Assembly: GCF_028453695.1 (NCBI RefSeq)
Contig: NC_135776.1
Span: forward strand, 18,630,069 to 18,694,068
DNA length: 64,000 nucleotides
Source: Augochlora pura
Taxonomy: Eukaryota; Arthropoda; Insecta; Hymenoptera; Halictidae
Direction of reading: 5' to 3'
Shown: in pieces, positions 46,721 through 59,632 of the stretch
Layout: each line of letters opens with the position of its first letter
Numbering within the stretch: the stretch's first letter is position 1
Notes under the pieces: model-generated
The model's database searches: none
The model's input: the letters and a program-made list of their open reading frames with translations, nothing else
Told to the model about the DNA's origin: nothing
Position numbers and translations under genes: made by a program

Positions 46721-48356
46721 AATAAAGTAGAATGTAACAATGATCACCCCCTACTACAAAAGAAAAAAAACATAACCTTGACATAACCACCTCGAATTAT
46801 CATTCAAACCAAAAGAAGCTGTCCACACCAATGCACCTCTCTCTAAAACAATTTCCACAAACAACCAACAATCAAATCCCCAATCCTCCATTATTTATAA
46901 CCACAAAATCATCAAACTTCCGAAAAAAAAAAAATATTGCAAATTAAAGCTTTCTCGCAGTCGTACCTCCATCTCAAGACGCCACGCGTCGCGCCGTTGG
47001 AAGCCAAACCCGCGCCTCGTCGGAACAGTTAATACCGAGGCTGTTGAATTTTTCGCAGGAGTTCGTCGCCGCGGCGCGGGTGAACGAACCCGCAGATTGA
47101 CCCGGTGACCCAGAGCGACCCGCGTCCCGGAATAAACATCGTTCAACCAGCGGCGGACGTTCTTTCGGCGGCTTCGAGTCCCGCGAAGAGAGACCGAGAC
47201 GACACCTGTTTTAATCACCCGAGCGACCGATCCCCCCATTGACGGTCGCCAGCGAGAAAGAGAGAGAGAGAGAGAGAGGAGAGCCGGAGCAAGATATCCA
47301 CGGCGATACGCCGTTGCCCAATATCAGTAATTCCTCCGTGGCAGTTTCACGAAGTTTCTCCGGAGAGGGGCGACCCTTCGCCGTCCATAAAGCGTTTCTC
47401 TCGTCTCTCCATCCCCGGCAGAAGGAACGACGGGAATAGTGCGCGTGGACCTGGGGGGCCGCGGGGGTGTCGGGACGAGAGGTCGGGGGTGCGGAGCGGC
47501 GGGGGCGGGAGGTGGAAAGGTTCAACTACGAGAAGGAGGCATAGAGAGACACGCCGGATGTGCCGGTACGAGAGAACTGGAAACCGGGGGAGGGGGGGGG
47601 GGGGGGGGGGGGGGGGGCGCGGGGGGGGGCGAGGTGGTAGGGGGAGAGGCAGAGGGTGAACCGGCGCATCCCCTTGTGCCGATCCATACGCACCCCAATA
47701 TCGCCCCCGGGCCGTGCAATCACGGCATATAGAGAATGGGATGAGATCCAGCCGAACGGGGCGGGGGGAGAGATCGTGGACGAAAGGGGGACGCCGCGCG
47801 GGGCAGGGGATGACGCTCGTCCGTCCCCCTCCACCGCCCCCCGTAGTCCCGCCGCCGTTGCCGCCAATTGTGCGTCGTTGACAGGCCTGTGCATCGGGGA
47901 AAAACTTATTGTTGCGCGCGGAAAACCAAAGAGAACGCTCTTCCACCACCGCTTCCCCCCCTCCCCCGCTTGAGGGAGCCCCGAGCGCCGAAGTTGCGGA
48001 TTAAATGCCTGGCGATACGAGGGGAGGGGGTGGGAATGACTCCGGCGACTTCCTTCCTCGTTCCTTTCGAAGCCGGCACGTGATCCTTCGCTCTCCCAGC
48101 GCCCGCGCACACTATATTTACGTCCGAATTATTCCGATGAAAAGGACGATCCCGCTTTGCGGCCGCGCGCGCGCCGATTGTGTGCCACCGTCGCGCGGCG
48201 CGCTCTTTCGCGTGCCGGTCTACGCAACCCTGTTAGAAAGTAGGCGACCCGCTGCTTACGAGATGCAACCCTTTTGCGCGGCGATTTTATGTTATGGAAG
48301 AATGCGTGGCAGACTTTCGTTTTTACATTGCGTTCTGTTGAACCCCTTGACGTACT
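46721..48356. other. Intronic DNA with GC-rich block and poly-G
   Basis: AT-rich to 46940, then CpG-rich. A (GA)n run lies at about 47256-47280 and a poly-G run of about 25 with adjoining G tracts at 47588-47630. Multiple overlapping frames on both strands are low complexity (Pro/Gly/Arg). No gene is supported. Confidence 0.5.
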
Positions 48357-49121
48357 TTAACGTTTTAGATACTACGCGCCACTATAGTGGCTCTCGCGAA
48401 TGGCTCGTCCTTTACTCAATTGTTTTGTTATTTATTAAAGCAAACGATTAACCCTTAAATGCAGAGAGTCTCAAAAATGAATCAATAACTTTTTGCGCGG
48501 ATACCCGACAACAGTTTTGATATCGATACATTTGGCTGAATCGCAGTGATTCCTTTGTCCATTGACTTATCAAAAATTAACTAAAATAATGACATTTGAC
48601 TTCAATATTTGTATCTTTCTGACGTTATACCAATTGGCGCGCATTTTTGATAGCGGGTACATTTACGTACTTTTGGAAGTGGATTATTTAGAAATATTTT
48701 GGTGTATTCGTTAAACAAAAAATATTTTCTAAAGGTAAGGTTTCTTTTTTAAGGAAACGACTGCTTCAATCTCTTTCATACTAACTAAAGAATTTTTATG
48801 TCTATTTTGCATAGTGTACCAAAAATGAATCATTAATATTTTTCAATAAAAACCCTATAAGATATGACTTATAATTTTTTTTAATATTTTTCCCGATTTC
48901 CACTCATTTGAAATATTATAACCCTAATTTTTAAATAAAATTCATTAATTCATGCATTTAAGGGTTAAAGTGAAAGTGTGTATATACAATATATTAAGAA
49001 AAGAATATATGTTATTAGTACTATATACAGATATCCGGGAAAAATACATATTAAGAGAAAATCGTAATTTAGTTACGAAAAACATTATTTGCGCAAAATC
49101 CTGCCGTATCTAAAAGGTTAA
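48357..49121. mobile_element. TTAA-bordered repeat interrupted by a nested element
   Basis: Begins TTAACGTTTTAGATACTACG, then CGCCACTATAGTGGCT. Ends GCCGTATCTAAAAGGTTAA. Removing the nested element at 48448-48968 restores sequence similar to 63028-63254 (TAGTGGCT, then AACGATTAAAGTG.AAGTGT). Together the two copies define a family of about 240 bp. No coding capacity. Confidence 0.8.
48448..48968. mobile_element. 521-bp TTAA element with CCCTTAAATGCA ends, nested insertion
   Basis: Left TTAACCCTTAAATGCA and right TGCATTTAAGGGTTAA are perfect 16-bp inverted repeats including TTAA. It interrupts the host repeat between CAAACGA and AGTGAAAGTGT. The uninterrupted copy at 63111-63130 reads GAACGATTAAAGTGGAAGTG with a single TTAA, giving a direct empty-site comparison. 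The interior is AT-rich with two AAAAATGAATCA-type words and no transposase. Confidence 0.9.
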
Positions 49122-49262
49122 CCACTCAGCCACGTCGATATATTTAGAAGGTAAATTTTGTTATGCGTTTTATCGATCATGAGTGCAGTTTTCTGGGTAA
49201 TTGTTTTAGACTTATCCCAAAGCGTGGAAAATTTACGAACATGTTACCGTAAGCATTTCGAC
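49118..49262. repeat. Dispersed repeat shared with 24279-24425
   Basis: Starts TTAACCACTCAGCCACGTCG, then GGTAAATTTTGTTATGCG and TTATCGATCATGAGTG, paralleling 24279. It again abuts another TTAA element and shares its TTAA. Confidence 0.75.
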
Positions 49263-50502
49263 AGAAATCGTGTAAGAAATATCTTTATTGTAAGAGTTCT
49301 GCTACGGTGCACACATCGAAATAATTTGTATTAAACAATACTGCACTCAACGAGTTTGCAACGCTGAGCCTGCCTCTTCGCTCATAAACAAATAAATTCC
49401 TCGGTCCATCGATCGTCTCGTCGTCTTACTGTTTATTCTTTACGTCGCATTATACAATCGCTAAATTAACATCGTGACAGAATAAAATAAAAACCATCCA
49501 CGAAGCGATAATAAATTAACGACGATCGAAGAACAAAAGCGTTTCACTTGTCGCGGACAATTTACACGGGATTCCCAGATAGGAATTTAACTTGTACGAA
49601 ATTATGTTGACCGAATAATTTTTTATCGATTTCATTGAGCAGCGAACGGTGCCGTCTTGTTTGCGTTTCCGAACGGGATGTGTCCGCTCTAGACATAAAT
49701 ACGGGATTTTCGTATCTCGCTCGAAAACGAACCGGTCGGACGCGACGCGGTGATTAAACGTTAGCACCGCCGGACAACGGAATCGCGCGTATATCCGCGC
49801 GCGCGCGCGTTTCAATCGTCGAAAGTATAAGCGCAATAAACTTTTACCGTACTTCAGAGGGGGGGAAGAGGAGCACGCTACACAAAGGGTCGGAATTATT
49901 TGAAATATTATTGAACCCGCGGCTGCCGAGCATCGAAATTGGTCGAATTTCGATGGAAATACGAAGCCCTGTTACGAGAATTATTGTTGCGAAAATTAAA
50001 TCGTCCGCGAGAGAGAAAACAGGAATTCGTCTCGCGAGCGCGTCGCATTGTTTCCATAAGTCTTCCGGTTATTGTACCGTGGCAACTATCGTCGCGGTGC
50101 GCCGCGTACACGGTCGGTCCCATAAGTGTTCGTACCCTCGTTGCTTGTGAGAGAAATCTGTTGAAATCAGGGGTTGCATGTCAAATTTTGCAATAAATCT
50201 TTTTGAATACTTAAATGTGTCAAAGTATATATTATAGTAAAATTTATTACTTACTTTTTATTAAACTACGATTTCTTTGAGAAGTGCGTTGACTAGCATA
50301 ATAATATCGATAATAATTTATTATTATACACACTCGTACACGAAAGTATTTAAACACTTGCATTACTATTATTCAACTAGTGAAATAAATATGTCAAGCT
50401 GAATCTTGAATATTTTATGGGACGAATATAGTCAATAATAAGAAAATATAGTCAATAATTCGACGATATATACAGTTTTTACATATTTCATTACAATATT
50501 CA
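49263..50502. other. Intronic DNA
   Basis: GC-balanced between 49340 and 50130 with a (CG)n run at 49795-49809. Short frames on both strands are unrecognised. AT-rich afterwards. Confidence 0.45.
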
Positions 50503-50782
50503 GACAATTGTATTCTAGATGAGTGTAGCAAAAATTACGCAAATCGTGTTAAAAACATTGGGAAACTCTTTTAATTTATGAAGCGAATTTGATATGATTA
50601 TATCCGACGCGGAATTGAGGATTGTTTCTACATTTATTCAGCAAATGAAATGACAATTGTATTCTAGATGAGTGTAGTAAAAATTTCGCAAATCGTGTTA
50701 AAAACATTGGGAAACTCTTTCAATTTATGATATGATTTTATCCGACGCGGAACTAAGGATTGTTTTTACATTTATTCACATT
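50503..50782. repeat. 149-bp tandem duplication
   Basis: GACAATTGTATTCTAGATGA starts at 50503 and again at 50652. Both units continue with GCAAATCGTGTTAAAAACAT, GGGAAACTCTTT and ATCCGACGCGGAA, then GGATTGTTT. The second unit has a small deletion and few substitutions, so it looks fairly recent. Confidence 0.9.
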
Positions 50783-51310
50783 CCAAAACTACTTAATTGC
50801 ATGAACTTGTATTGTGAATATGCTGTGTTAATACGAATGATTGCGCATATTTAACGTATTGTAATAATTCGAGATAGGGAGCTATTTATTAATATTAATA
50901 TACACGGTATATTTTGTATATTTATTTCCTATATCAAGAAATATTTTCATATGTATTATATATTTTATACATATTATATGTATATGTATTGTATGTAATA
51001 TATGTATTATACGTTAATTTAAAGTTGGAAATAACAGAGCTCCGCCTAAAAAATTATTGATATTCTCTTACTTATTTTATAACATGTACGTATCCACGTA
51101 TAATTGGACAAGATCTAATTAGAGGGAAGTTGCCATTATCTCTCTTCTCTCCCCCTCTCTCTCTCTTTCTCTCTCTCTCTCTTGTACTAGTTTCTTAAAT
51201 CGTACACCATTTAAAATTCATTTAAAATTGATTTGTTATTAACAATTTATGATATGCAAGAACGTGTATCTGTGCTGTTCCCACCAATTTCTATAAAATA
51301 GCTCAGACTA
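50783..51310. other. AT-rich intronic DNA with CT microsatellite
   Basis: TATGTATTATA-rich tract at 50945-51015 and (CT)n at about 51140-51182. No gene. Confidence 0.5.
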
Positions 51311-51520
51311 ATGTAAAATTCTAGCAATGTTAAATACACGTTATCTATTTTAGTAATGGTATAATAAAAATAGTTTTTAACAATTATGTAAAATTTTAGC
51401 AATGTTAAATACGCGTTATCTATTTTAATAATAATACACTCGGAGTAGTCGTTAACAATTATTTACAATTTTAGCAATGTTAAATACGCGTTAACTCTTT
51501 CAATAATGGTACAATCGTAT
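51311..51520. repeat. Three-unit tandem repeat, about 75-85 bp
   Basis: ATGTAAAATTYTAGCAATGT then TAAATACRCGTTA starts at 51311, 51386 and (variant) 51471. Each is followed by CTATTTTARTAAT-like sequence and TTAACAATTAT. Confidence 0.85.
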
Positions 51521-54485
51521 TTATTATTATAAATAATATCAGCTAATATCAGCTAAAATTACATATAACACATATAAGAATTCTAAAAACCTAGTAAAAT
51601 CAATTTTACTCATTTAACCTCTCTGAAAATTGAAATTCAAGTTAATAGCAACCCTTTTCACACATTTAGAAAAATTTTAAAAATATATTTAAATAACATG
51701 TCATCGCATTACCCTAAACAATTACTTCCACAAATATAATTACCAGTTTCACATGTCTCTTAAATCTGCTCAGGTGATATTAGGTAACATTATGGCAACT
51801 CTGCCCTAAACAAAAATATATGAATTTTATTTTATTTATATATTTTTCCACGGCACCGCGCCGGTTTCCAGGACAGCGGTGAACGACAGAAGGATGTCCG
51901 TTAAAAGAAGAACCGAAGGACCCGCGGTGACGCGTTCCTAATGAAAGAGTACACCGCCCGCCATCTTGCGCGCCGCGGCGTCCTCCCGCGGTGCATCGGC
52001 ACAAAGGCAGATGTCAAACTTTCCAAATTGAATGAAACTCCGCGCGGGACGCGGAGGTTAGGCGAGAGGCGGTGTTCCGAGCGAAATTTAGTACTTATCT
52101 TTCGCATGAAACGCCACGGCCCCCTCTCGCTAAACACACCCCTTCTCGCGAATGGGGGTCGGGAGGGGTAGCGGGGAGAGGACTTCTGGTCCGAGGGGGG
52201 GGGGAGGGGGGCGGCGGCGGCGGCGGCGGAACGAAATTGAGTACGTCGGCATCAGCGCGGAAACTTCTTCTCCCGGATTTATAACGGATGATCCCTCCGA
52301 GTTTTACGAGGGCAGTGAACAAGAAACACACCGGCACGCAGATGGTACGTTGCATTTTTGAGTTTTTCATCTACCTTTGGCAACAACCAACCACCAATCC
52401 CTCCCTCCCTCCCTCCCCCGCCCCCCTTCTCCGTTCCGCCGTCTCGGTTTTTTCACTCTTTTCATTCATGAAAATCTTTGCCGATGACGTTCCGCCGCGG
52501 CGTTGCGTCGTCGCTCTTTCGAAATATTCGCGGCGCTCGTTTTCCCCACCCCCCCCCCCCCCCCCCCCCGGTTCCGGGCCCTTAACTTTTGAATTTCGAC
52601 CGGTATTTTTAGCGACCGAACGGAACGGAAAATTCCGGCAGGAATCTCTTATGGCCACGGCGATGAAATTTTTCCGCGAGCGAAACGAGAATTTTTTTTT
52701 TAATTAATATTTTGGCGACGCGTGGAATCGTTTGAGCTTGTGTTCGTAATGTTATAAATAAAATCACGCTTGCGATAATTAATTATGTTCATAAATAGAA
52801 ATATATAAATTTTAATAATAATAATAACAATAATAATAGTGATCTAGGAAATACTATAATAATTATTTTATATGTTGTATCTGTTATAATTGTTTTATGA
52901 GTGCATTGTGCAACGTGTGATATAAATATATATATATATGTATATGGTATTTTTTGTGGAAGTTATTTTATATTAAAATATAAACAATTGCAAACATTAC
53001 GGTTGCATATGAAATCTAGGAATTTGTTTACAAGAAGAAGATTGTTATTAACAAATTTCATGTTCCATTTTTATTATCATAAACTATTCTCCACCGCTTT
53101 AATAATTGTAAATCTCGGCGCGTTAATTAAAAAACTGCGAAAAACGTAGAATTCCAGTTGCCTAACAATAGTGTTGTAACAATAAAAACCATATCTCAAT
53201 AATTCCGTCACCGCGAAAGGTAAAAACAGAGCAAAGATCGTTCGAAGCGACATTTCAAGACGTCTTTGGGTATTTGGACACGTCATCGCCAGACTGGCGG
53301 TTAATCAAATTCACGTTTCCCAGGACTTAATTGACGAAACCAGAATAGAAGCTCGCCGCACCAACTAAATACCTTTTATTTAGTCGAGCTCCGCATTTAG
53401 TATAATCAGCGATAAATAAACGGGGGTCTACGGTCTAGACGTCGTTTGTGTCGACTCTCCTTGCGCCGCTAATATCCTGAAACCGACTCGAATAGAAGTC
53501 CATTGCAAAGTAACTCGCTGTCGCTGGCTAAGTGTTATAACTCGAACGCGAAACACTTCATCAATCATAATCTAATGAATATTCTATATGTATAAGAAGT
53601 TAAAAGCTGTGCCGTAGATATTTTCAGTATCGCGTACATGAGATCGCCGGACATTAGTGTGGGGTATGAATATAATTTTAACCCTTTACTGACCGTATTC
53701 CGAAAATCAATGGAATTGTAAAAATATCTGTATAGAGCTTCCATTATATAATTATTAATTTCTTCTATTTATTATATAAGATCAGCTAAAATTAATTTAC
53801 CATTACTGTTATTATTAATATTATTATTATATACATATATTAAAATTTTGTCAAGACTAAGAACATTTAAGAATATTGTTCTAGATTCTCAAAATTATTA
53901 AAAACTATAAGGAGCAAAATACTTTCGTATTAAACTACTGTTTTTTATAATCGAAGCAATTAATTTATCTTTTATATAAAAATTCGCAGTACAGTTTTAA
54001 AGTAAAATTTGATTTAATTGATACAATTATCAAATTTTGCCTGCAACCTTCTTATCATTGATTGAAAGATTATGATATTGAAATACTAATTATTTACGAA
54101 AAGATTGTTAATGTTATGTCGTTATATTTACTTATACAATAAATATGGATTTTCTAAAATAATTCCAATCACAAGAAACCTAATTCTAACCTCAAAGAAA
54201 ATAATACAGTAATTCATTAAATGATACAATAAATATAAATTTCCTCTTTTAAAAAATAATTCCATTTTAACTAAATCTTCCACTGAATTGAATGTTTACT
54301 ATAGAATAAAATTTTATTGTTAACCGCTTATCCTACATTTAAATAAAATTTCTCCAATTTAGGTTTAACATTAACATGTTAGGTATAACATAACATGTCG
54401 CTTTAACATTAAAAACCGGAATAACATTCAACAGACTATTAACAAAAATCTGAATGAGTCAGAGCAGTTCCTACAGCGCAAAATA
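51521..54485. other. Intronic DNA with a GC-rich block at 51850-52700
   Basis: The GC-rich block contains a GGC run at 52208-52230 and a poly-C run at about 52550-52569. Frames on both strands are low complexity. AT-rich afterwards, with (AAT)n at about 52810 and a TTAACCCTTTACTGACC element-like end at 53680. Confidence 0.45.
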
Positions 54486-54714
54486 TTAACCCTTTGCCCT
54501 AAAGTGGCGCCTCCGAAACACCAATGAAAATCATTATATAATTAACAAAATAACGTTAACATTATCGAAGACCCTTCTGTCAAAAGCGTAACAGTTTTAC
54601 GAGTGACAAGACTCAATTTCGCTTGCACAAATTGTACTAAGCACTATACTGCAGCCGGTCGAAAACAGCAATTTTGGATCCATGCTTGAAATGGTTCCGA
54701 GCGCAAAGGGTTAA
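54486..54714 (+). mobile_element. TTAA-flanked piggyBac-type MITE, family 1 (copy 9)
   Basis: Left TTAACCCTTTGCCCTAAAGT then GGCGCCTCCGAAACACCA. Right ATGGTTCCGAGCGCAAAGGG then TTAA. 229 bp with TTAA at both borders and the family's internal order. Confidence 0.82.
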
Positions 54715-55162
54715 AAACACGAATATCACGAAGAAGCCGAAGCATCGAAAATTCTACCCCGCCCATGGAAAATCGACCCAGGTCAGGGATTCGCGGCGCA
54801 CGTATACCGACACAGAGAGCGAGAAAGAGAGAGCGAGAGAGAGAGAGAGAGAGAGGCAACACAGAGACACACCTGAAAATTTGATAGCATTGTGAATTAC
54901 CGCGCGTCGCCATGTTGTTAAACCCGGCGGGAATACGCGGGCGTTTCACTTTCTCCGGGGCGACGGCTTTCAATCGACCGGCGAACGGCGGACGGTGCTC
55001 CAGTTCTTTTTTCCAATTCAGCCGGTCGTCGGCGGACGAGTCTCCGCGTGGCTCGAATTTGCCAGATAACATTTCGTTTTTTTTTCTCACCCCGGCGAGC
55101 CTCAAAAAGCCGAGAACACAACAGCGTCTCCCCTGGCCGTCTTTCCGACATTAAGCCTCCTC

Positions 55163-55206
<44 letters not shown>

Positions 55207-55709
55207 TTCTCGCTGCGGGCATTATCGCTAACGCGGTGCCGCAGTTGTTGGACGGTGTTCAGAGCTTCTAGGACCCGCTCGCGTCCGCCTGGTCATTCGC
55301 AACCCCCGGCGAAGGAACAACCGGGGTGCAGAGGGACGGGAGGCGGGGGAGGGGGTGCGAGGGTGAACGGGGCAGAGGGGCCAGGGGGGTAGGGGTAGGG
55401 GGGTCAAATGCACCCTCCGCAATGACAAACCCCTTGGCTCTCGGGCAGGTCGATATGCGGTACGTGCACATGGAGCACACACTGTGCCGCCCAGCACGAG
55501 CAAAATTTCAACGCCAGAAATTCACTGTTATCCGCGGAATAAAATAACAACCGGCTGCCGGCCGTCGCCGGATCGTTATTTGTCACTTTGCAGACGGCTC
55601 GATTTTTAAAGGGGTCGGCCGCCTCGTCGAATTTAAATTAACCTCTAATCGTTGTTACGAGATTCAGCGTTCTGTTCGGGCGATCGTTGGTGGGTATAAC
55701 TGTGTTTAA
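54715..55709. other. GC-rich block with GA and CT microsatellites
   Basis: (GA)n at about 54822-54854 and (CT)n at about 55163-55202. The overlapping frames on both strands show no known domain. Confidence 0.5.
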
Positions 55710-55950
55710 GGTTAGGAGGATTTCAGTGTTATTATTTTGCTATTTTTAATGATTGTTAGAAAATTTGTTGCTCTCGATTCAAGAAATTGTTGCTAGATAT
55801 GACTATGTATAAGTCTAAGAGGATTTTAGTGTTATTATTTTACTATTTCTAATAATTATTACAAAATTTATTGCTCTCGATTCAAGTAATTGTTGCTATC
55901 TATAACTATGTAGAAGGTTAGGAGGATGTTAATGTTATTATTTTATTTAG
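55710..55950. repeat. Three-unit tandem repeat, about 103 bp
   Basis: Units start at about 55710, 55813 and 55916 with GGTTAGGAGGATTTCAGTGT or close variants. They continue TTATTATTTT.CTATTT, TTGCTCTCGATTCAAG and AATTGTTGCTA. The third unit is truncated. Confidence 0.88.
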
Positions 55951-58900
55951 AAGAAATGTAATTACTTAGCGAATATTGTGGTTATTTTATTTAAATATTT
56001 ATGGAAGACCAGTCTTTTTCTGCTACATATGTCTGATTAAATAATACCTGATGTATTCGATTTTCTTTGTTAATTATACGATTTTATTTCAATTAAACTA
56101 ACAGGAATATTCGGTTTGATTTATATTTCTTATTATAATTAAAGCATTCGCAAAATTTGTTATTATAAAAATTAGTCTATACGTACGAAACAGCAAAATC
56201 ATTAAAACAGTCTGAAAATGTCGCTATTTTCAACTTAGTAAATTTATTATTCAATTCTCCTAAAAGTTCATATTTAAATAAAGATTTTAAACAGTGATAT
56301 AAAATTTCAACTATAATATTATAAAATTACAAAACTATATCTTCAGAAAAGAAAAGTATTGTTATACTGCACAGGGGCGAAAATAAAGAAATAGTAAAAT
56401 AATAGGACAATAAATATTTGATAGTTTATCGACTTTCTGAGAATTTGGAAAAATATTTAATTCGATTTCAACTGAAAAAGAAAGGAATTTCGTTCAGAAT
56501 TTCATCGCTTCGATTACTCAGAATTTTCAACGTGATTTTACGGCGATTTTTGTTGCTACGCGGGAGAATTGTAAATAAATTTAGCAGCGTAGAGAGGATA
56601 TAAACATCGAAACGATTGTAGTGCGAACGAGAACTGGTCATTTGACAATCGAAAATTTTACTTTTAATTTATAGTTCCCAACGTGGAATTGCGCTCCCTG
56701 TACAGTTACTGTTATTTATGTTAACTCGTTAATACCACCCACCGTGTTATTTTGCAGACAAAAAAAATATGAAAACCCGAATCTCGTGTAATAGAAGGTT
56801 ATAGTATGGTAGTAGTGTATATTTCTTTATTGTAGCAAAGTTATTCTATCTATTATCAATAGTTTTTTAAAACTTAATGTTTATTGTAATATTCCTCTTG
56901 GTTCGCATAGAATAAGTAAATAAATTACACAAAAATTACAGATTTGACATTTTGACAGTTTGTTACATTTGTGATATTTAAGTTCTATTAATTTGTTATT
57001 TACTGTAGAAGCAAAGATATTAGATTATACCACTGCAAGCTCATATATTATTATATCATTTTTTAAATTTCGTAATGAATAAAATAAATAAAGTAAAAAT
57101 AAAATAAAAATAATATAAATCGGCTGACAAAGTGTTAATATCAATTTTAAATCGCGGTATAAAAACGAATCCAAAATCGAAATGTCTTCGTGGTTTTTCT
57201 CGGCAAAGAAATTCCGCCCAGCGTGGAGTTCCCGGTAAATTGGTATCTTTCGCATAAACACAATATCCGTGGTCGTCGGTAAGTCATTATATGGTGCTGA
57301 GCATTCGAAAACCGGCGGAAGGAGGTTATTGATGAGCACCACGACGGAAGCAACCTTAAAATGTCCGTGTCGGAAAATCGGAAGGAAACCATTTACAACC
57401 GCAATACGTAAATTGATTTCCCGTTCCGATGAATATTTGCAAATGCTCCGGCGACTCGTGGAAAATAATAATGGGTGTCTATACGCGCGTACATTTCCCC
57501 GGAATAAATACACTTCTTTTCGTTAATTGTTTCGTTAACTGCGTGATTATTGTTAGTGTTTCGTTTGCATTGCATCGTTCACGTTATCTTTACTGTAATT
57601 ACGCGTGCGGGATGTTATCTTATTTGATTTAGATTTAATAATCTATGCCGCGATGTTAATTCTGGAATAAATGTACGCTTTGTTAACATTTGCATAATTA
57701 GGAAACCTGCGCGTTCGATGTACCTTCGATATTTCTCGTGAATTATGAATTATAATATATTGTGTGGTATAAATTAAAAATTACAAATTTCTAGTTTTTT
57801 TAATAATTACCTAGTAATTTATAGACGAAATATTAAAATCGTGCGCTGGGATTGCAAAGTTTAATTTCCGGAGTATTATTGGTTGTTGTAAATAATTTTT
57901 AAGATTCGTAGTATACATAGTTATACTAGTTGGAATTTACAATTGTTATGTAGAATCGTGCTGGACAAGGAAATTAGAAAATTAACGACAACAAAATTTG
58001 TGATTTTCTTATAGTAATCTTTTTACCTTTAAAAATTTTATTTGCTTCAACCATAATAGCTATATTATAATATTCATAATAGCTATGATTGATTTTTTCA
58101 TAAAGAATATTTATATCTCTTAATATTACAGCTGGAAGCAACACTTTTTGTTTAAAAAGAGCACCGTTTCATCATGCGCAATTTTTATTTAACATTTAAG
58201 ACAATATTTATGTAAAGGAGGACTGACCACGTGCGAATTTTCGGCGGAGCGCCTCGTGCAACGAGAGTGTCATGGCGGGCAGAGTGCTCGTACCGAAAGG
58301 GTTAATGCTGTCCTTAACAAGACCAGATAATATTTATTTCTTGCACTATTTTTATTCACTCTCGTTTCTATATTTTGACAGCTGAATGTCAATTTAAATT
58401 CGATTCAGAAAAAATAAATAATATTAATACTTAGCAGAAATTACCTAGAATATTTATCACGAGTCTACCTCGTTATCACAGCGGAAAGGGTTAACAATAA
58501 TTCCATTCGTACGAGTTCGCCGCAACGCGATTGCACAAGACGTCGCCGTTATCTGTCCGATCATTCCCGGCATGGTTAAATAAAACTAACGCGAGTCAAC
58601 AGCAACCTGACGGGGGAGGTGTCGCTACGCCGGAAATCGAAGAAGAAGAAGAAGAAGAAATGCACCGAGTCAACCCTTGCCGGTGATTCGGCGCAACTGT
58701 TTTTTTCCCTGAATCCCCATCGCAGCCACCCCCCGGACCCTTCCCTTAATTAAAATTAAAAGACGGCAAACGTCGGATTCACCGCGTCATTTTCATCCCC
58801 CGCTGCGCCACCCCTGGGCCCTCCGAGCGGCTCTCCGCCCCGTTCCGTCCCCCCGCGTCGAGCACTCTCGCCCCCTTCTCTCCCCCCCCCCCTTCCCGGC

Positions 58901-59045
58901 CCCCCCCCCCCCCCCCCCCCCAGCCACCGCCGAACCGGCGCACCGCCATCGTTGGCCGCCGATTTATATTCATAATTACAGCGGCCCCCGCGCCAGCCAG
59001 TTTCACCTGGCTTCGCAGGGGTGAAACGCTGAAGAGATTATTAGC
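55951..59045. other. AT-rich intronic DNA, GC-rich at its end
   Basis: Unremarkable to 58200. Solitary element ends at 58295-58305 (CCGAAAGGGTTAA) and 58455-58494 (family 2, GAGTCTACCTCGTTATCACA then GCGGAAAGGGTTAA). A GAA run lies at 58640-58660. From 58680 it is GC-rich, with poly-C runs at about 58883-58892 and 58901-58921 just before the large gap. A 162-codon minus-strand frame at 57025-57513 is AT-rich and unrecognised. Confidence 0.45.
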
Positions 59046-59545
59046 NNNNNNNNNNNNNNNNNNNNNNNNNNNNNNNNNNNNNNNNNNNNNNNNNNNNNNN
59101 NNNNNNNNNNNNNNNNNNNNNNNNNNNNNNNNNNNNNNNNNNNNNNNNNNNNNNNNNNNNNNNNNNNNNNNNNNNNNNNNNNNNNNNNNNNNNNNNNNNN
59201 NNNNNNNNNNNNNNNNNNNNNNNNNNNNNNNNNNNNNNNNNNNNNNNNNNNNNNNNNNNNNNNNNNNNNNNNNNNNNNNNNNNNNNNNNNNNNNNNNNNN
59301 NNNNNNNNNNNNNNNNNNNNNNNNNNNNNNNNNNNNNNNNNNNNNNNNNNNNNNNNNNNNNNNNNNNNNNNNNNNNNNNNNNNNNNNNNNNNNNNNNNNN
59401 NNNNNNNNNNNNNNNNNNNNNNNNNNNNNNNNNNNNNNNNNNNNNNNNNNNNNNNNNNNNNNNNNNNNNNNNNNNNNNNNNNNNNNNNNNNNNNNNNNNN
59501 NNNNNNNNNNNNNNNNNNNNNNNNNNNNNNNNNNNNNNNNNNNNN
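59046..59545. other. Assembly gap (500 N)
   Basis: A run of 500 N, larger than the 100-N placeholders, lying in the NOL4-like intron. Confidence 0.99.
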
Positions 59546-59632
59546 CATTAAATTAGCTGAGAAATTAAAATAGAAGACAAACAATTATGAGATAGTTTCA
59601 GAAAATGTGAAACAAACTCGAAATACTTTATA

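Noticed and set aside
48005..48451. 148-codon plus-strand frame
   Set aside because: Its 3' part lies inside the TTAA-bordered repeat at 48357 and its 5' part is GC-rich low complexity.
57025..57513. 162-codon minus-strand frame
   Set aside because: AT-rich, no recognisable motif, and it overlaps an unrelated plus-strand frame. Not enough to call.
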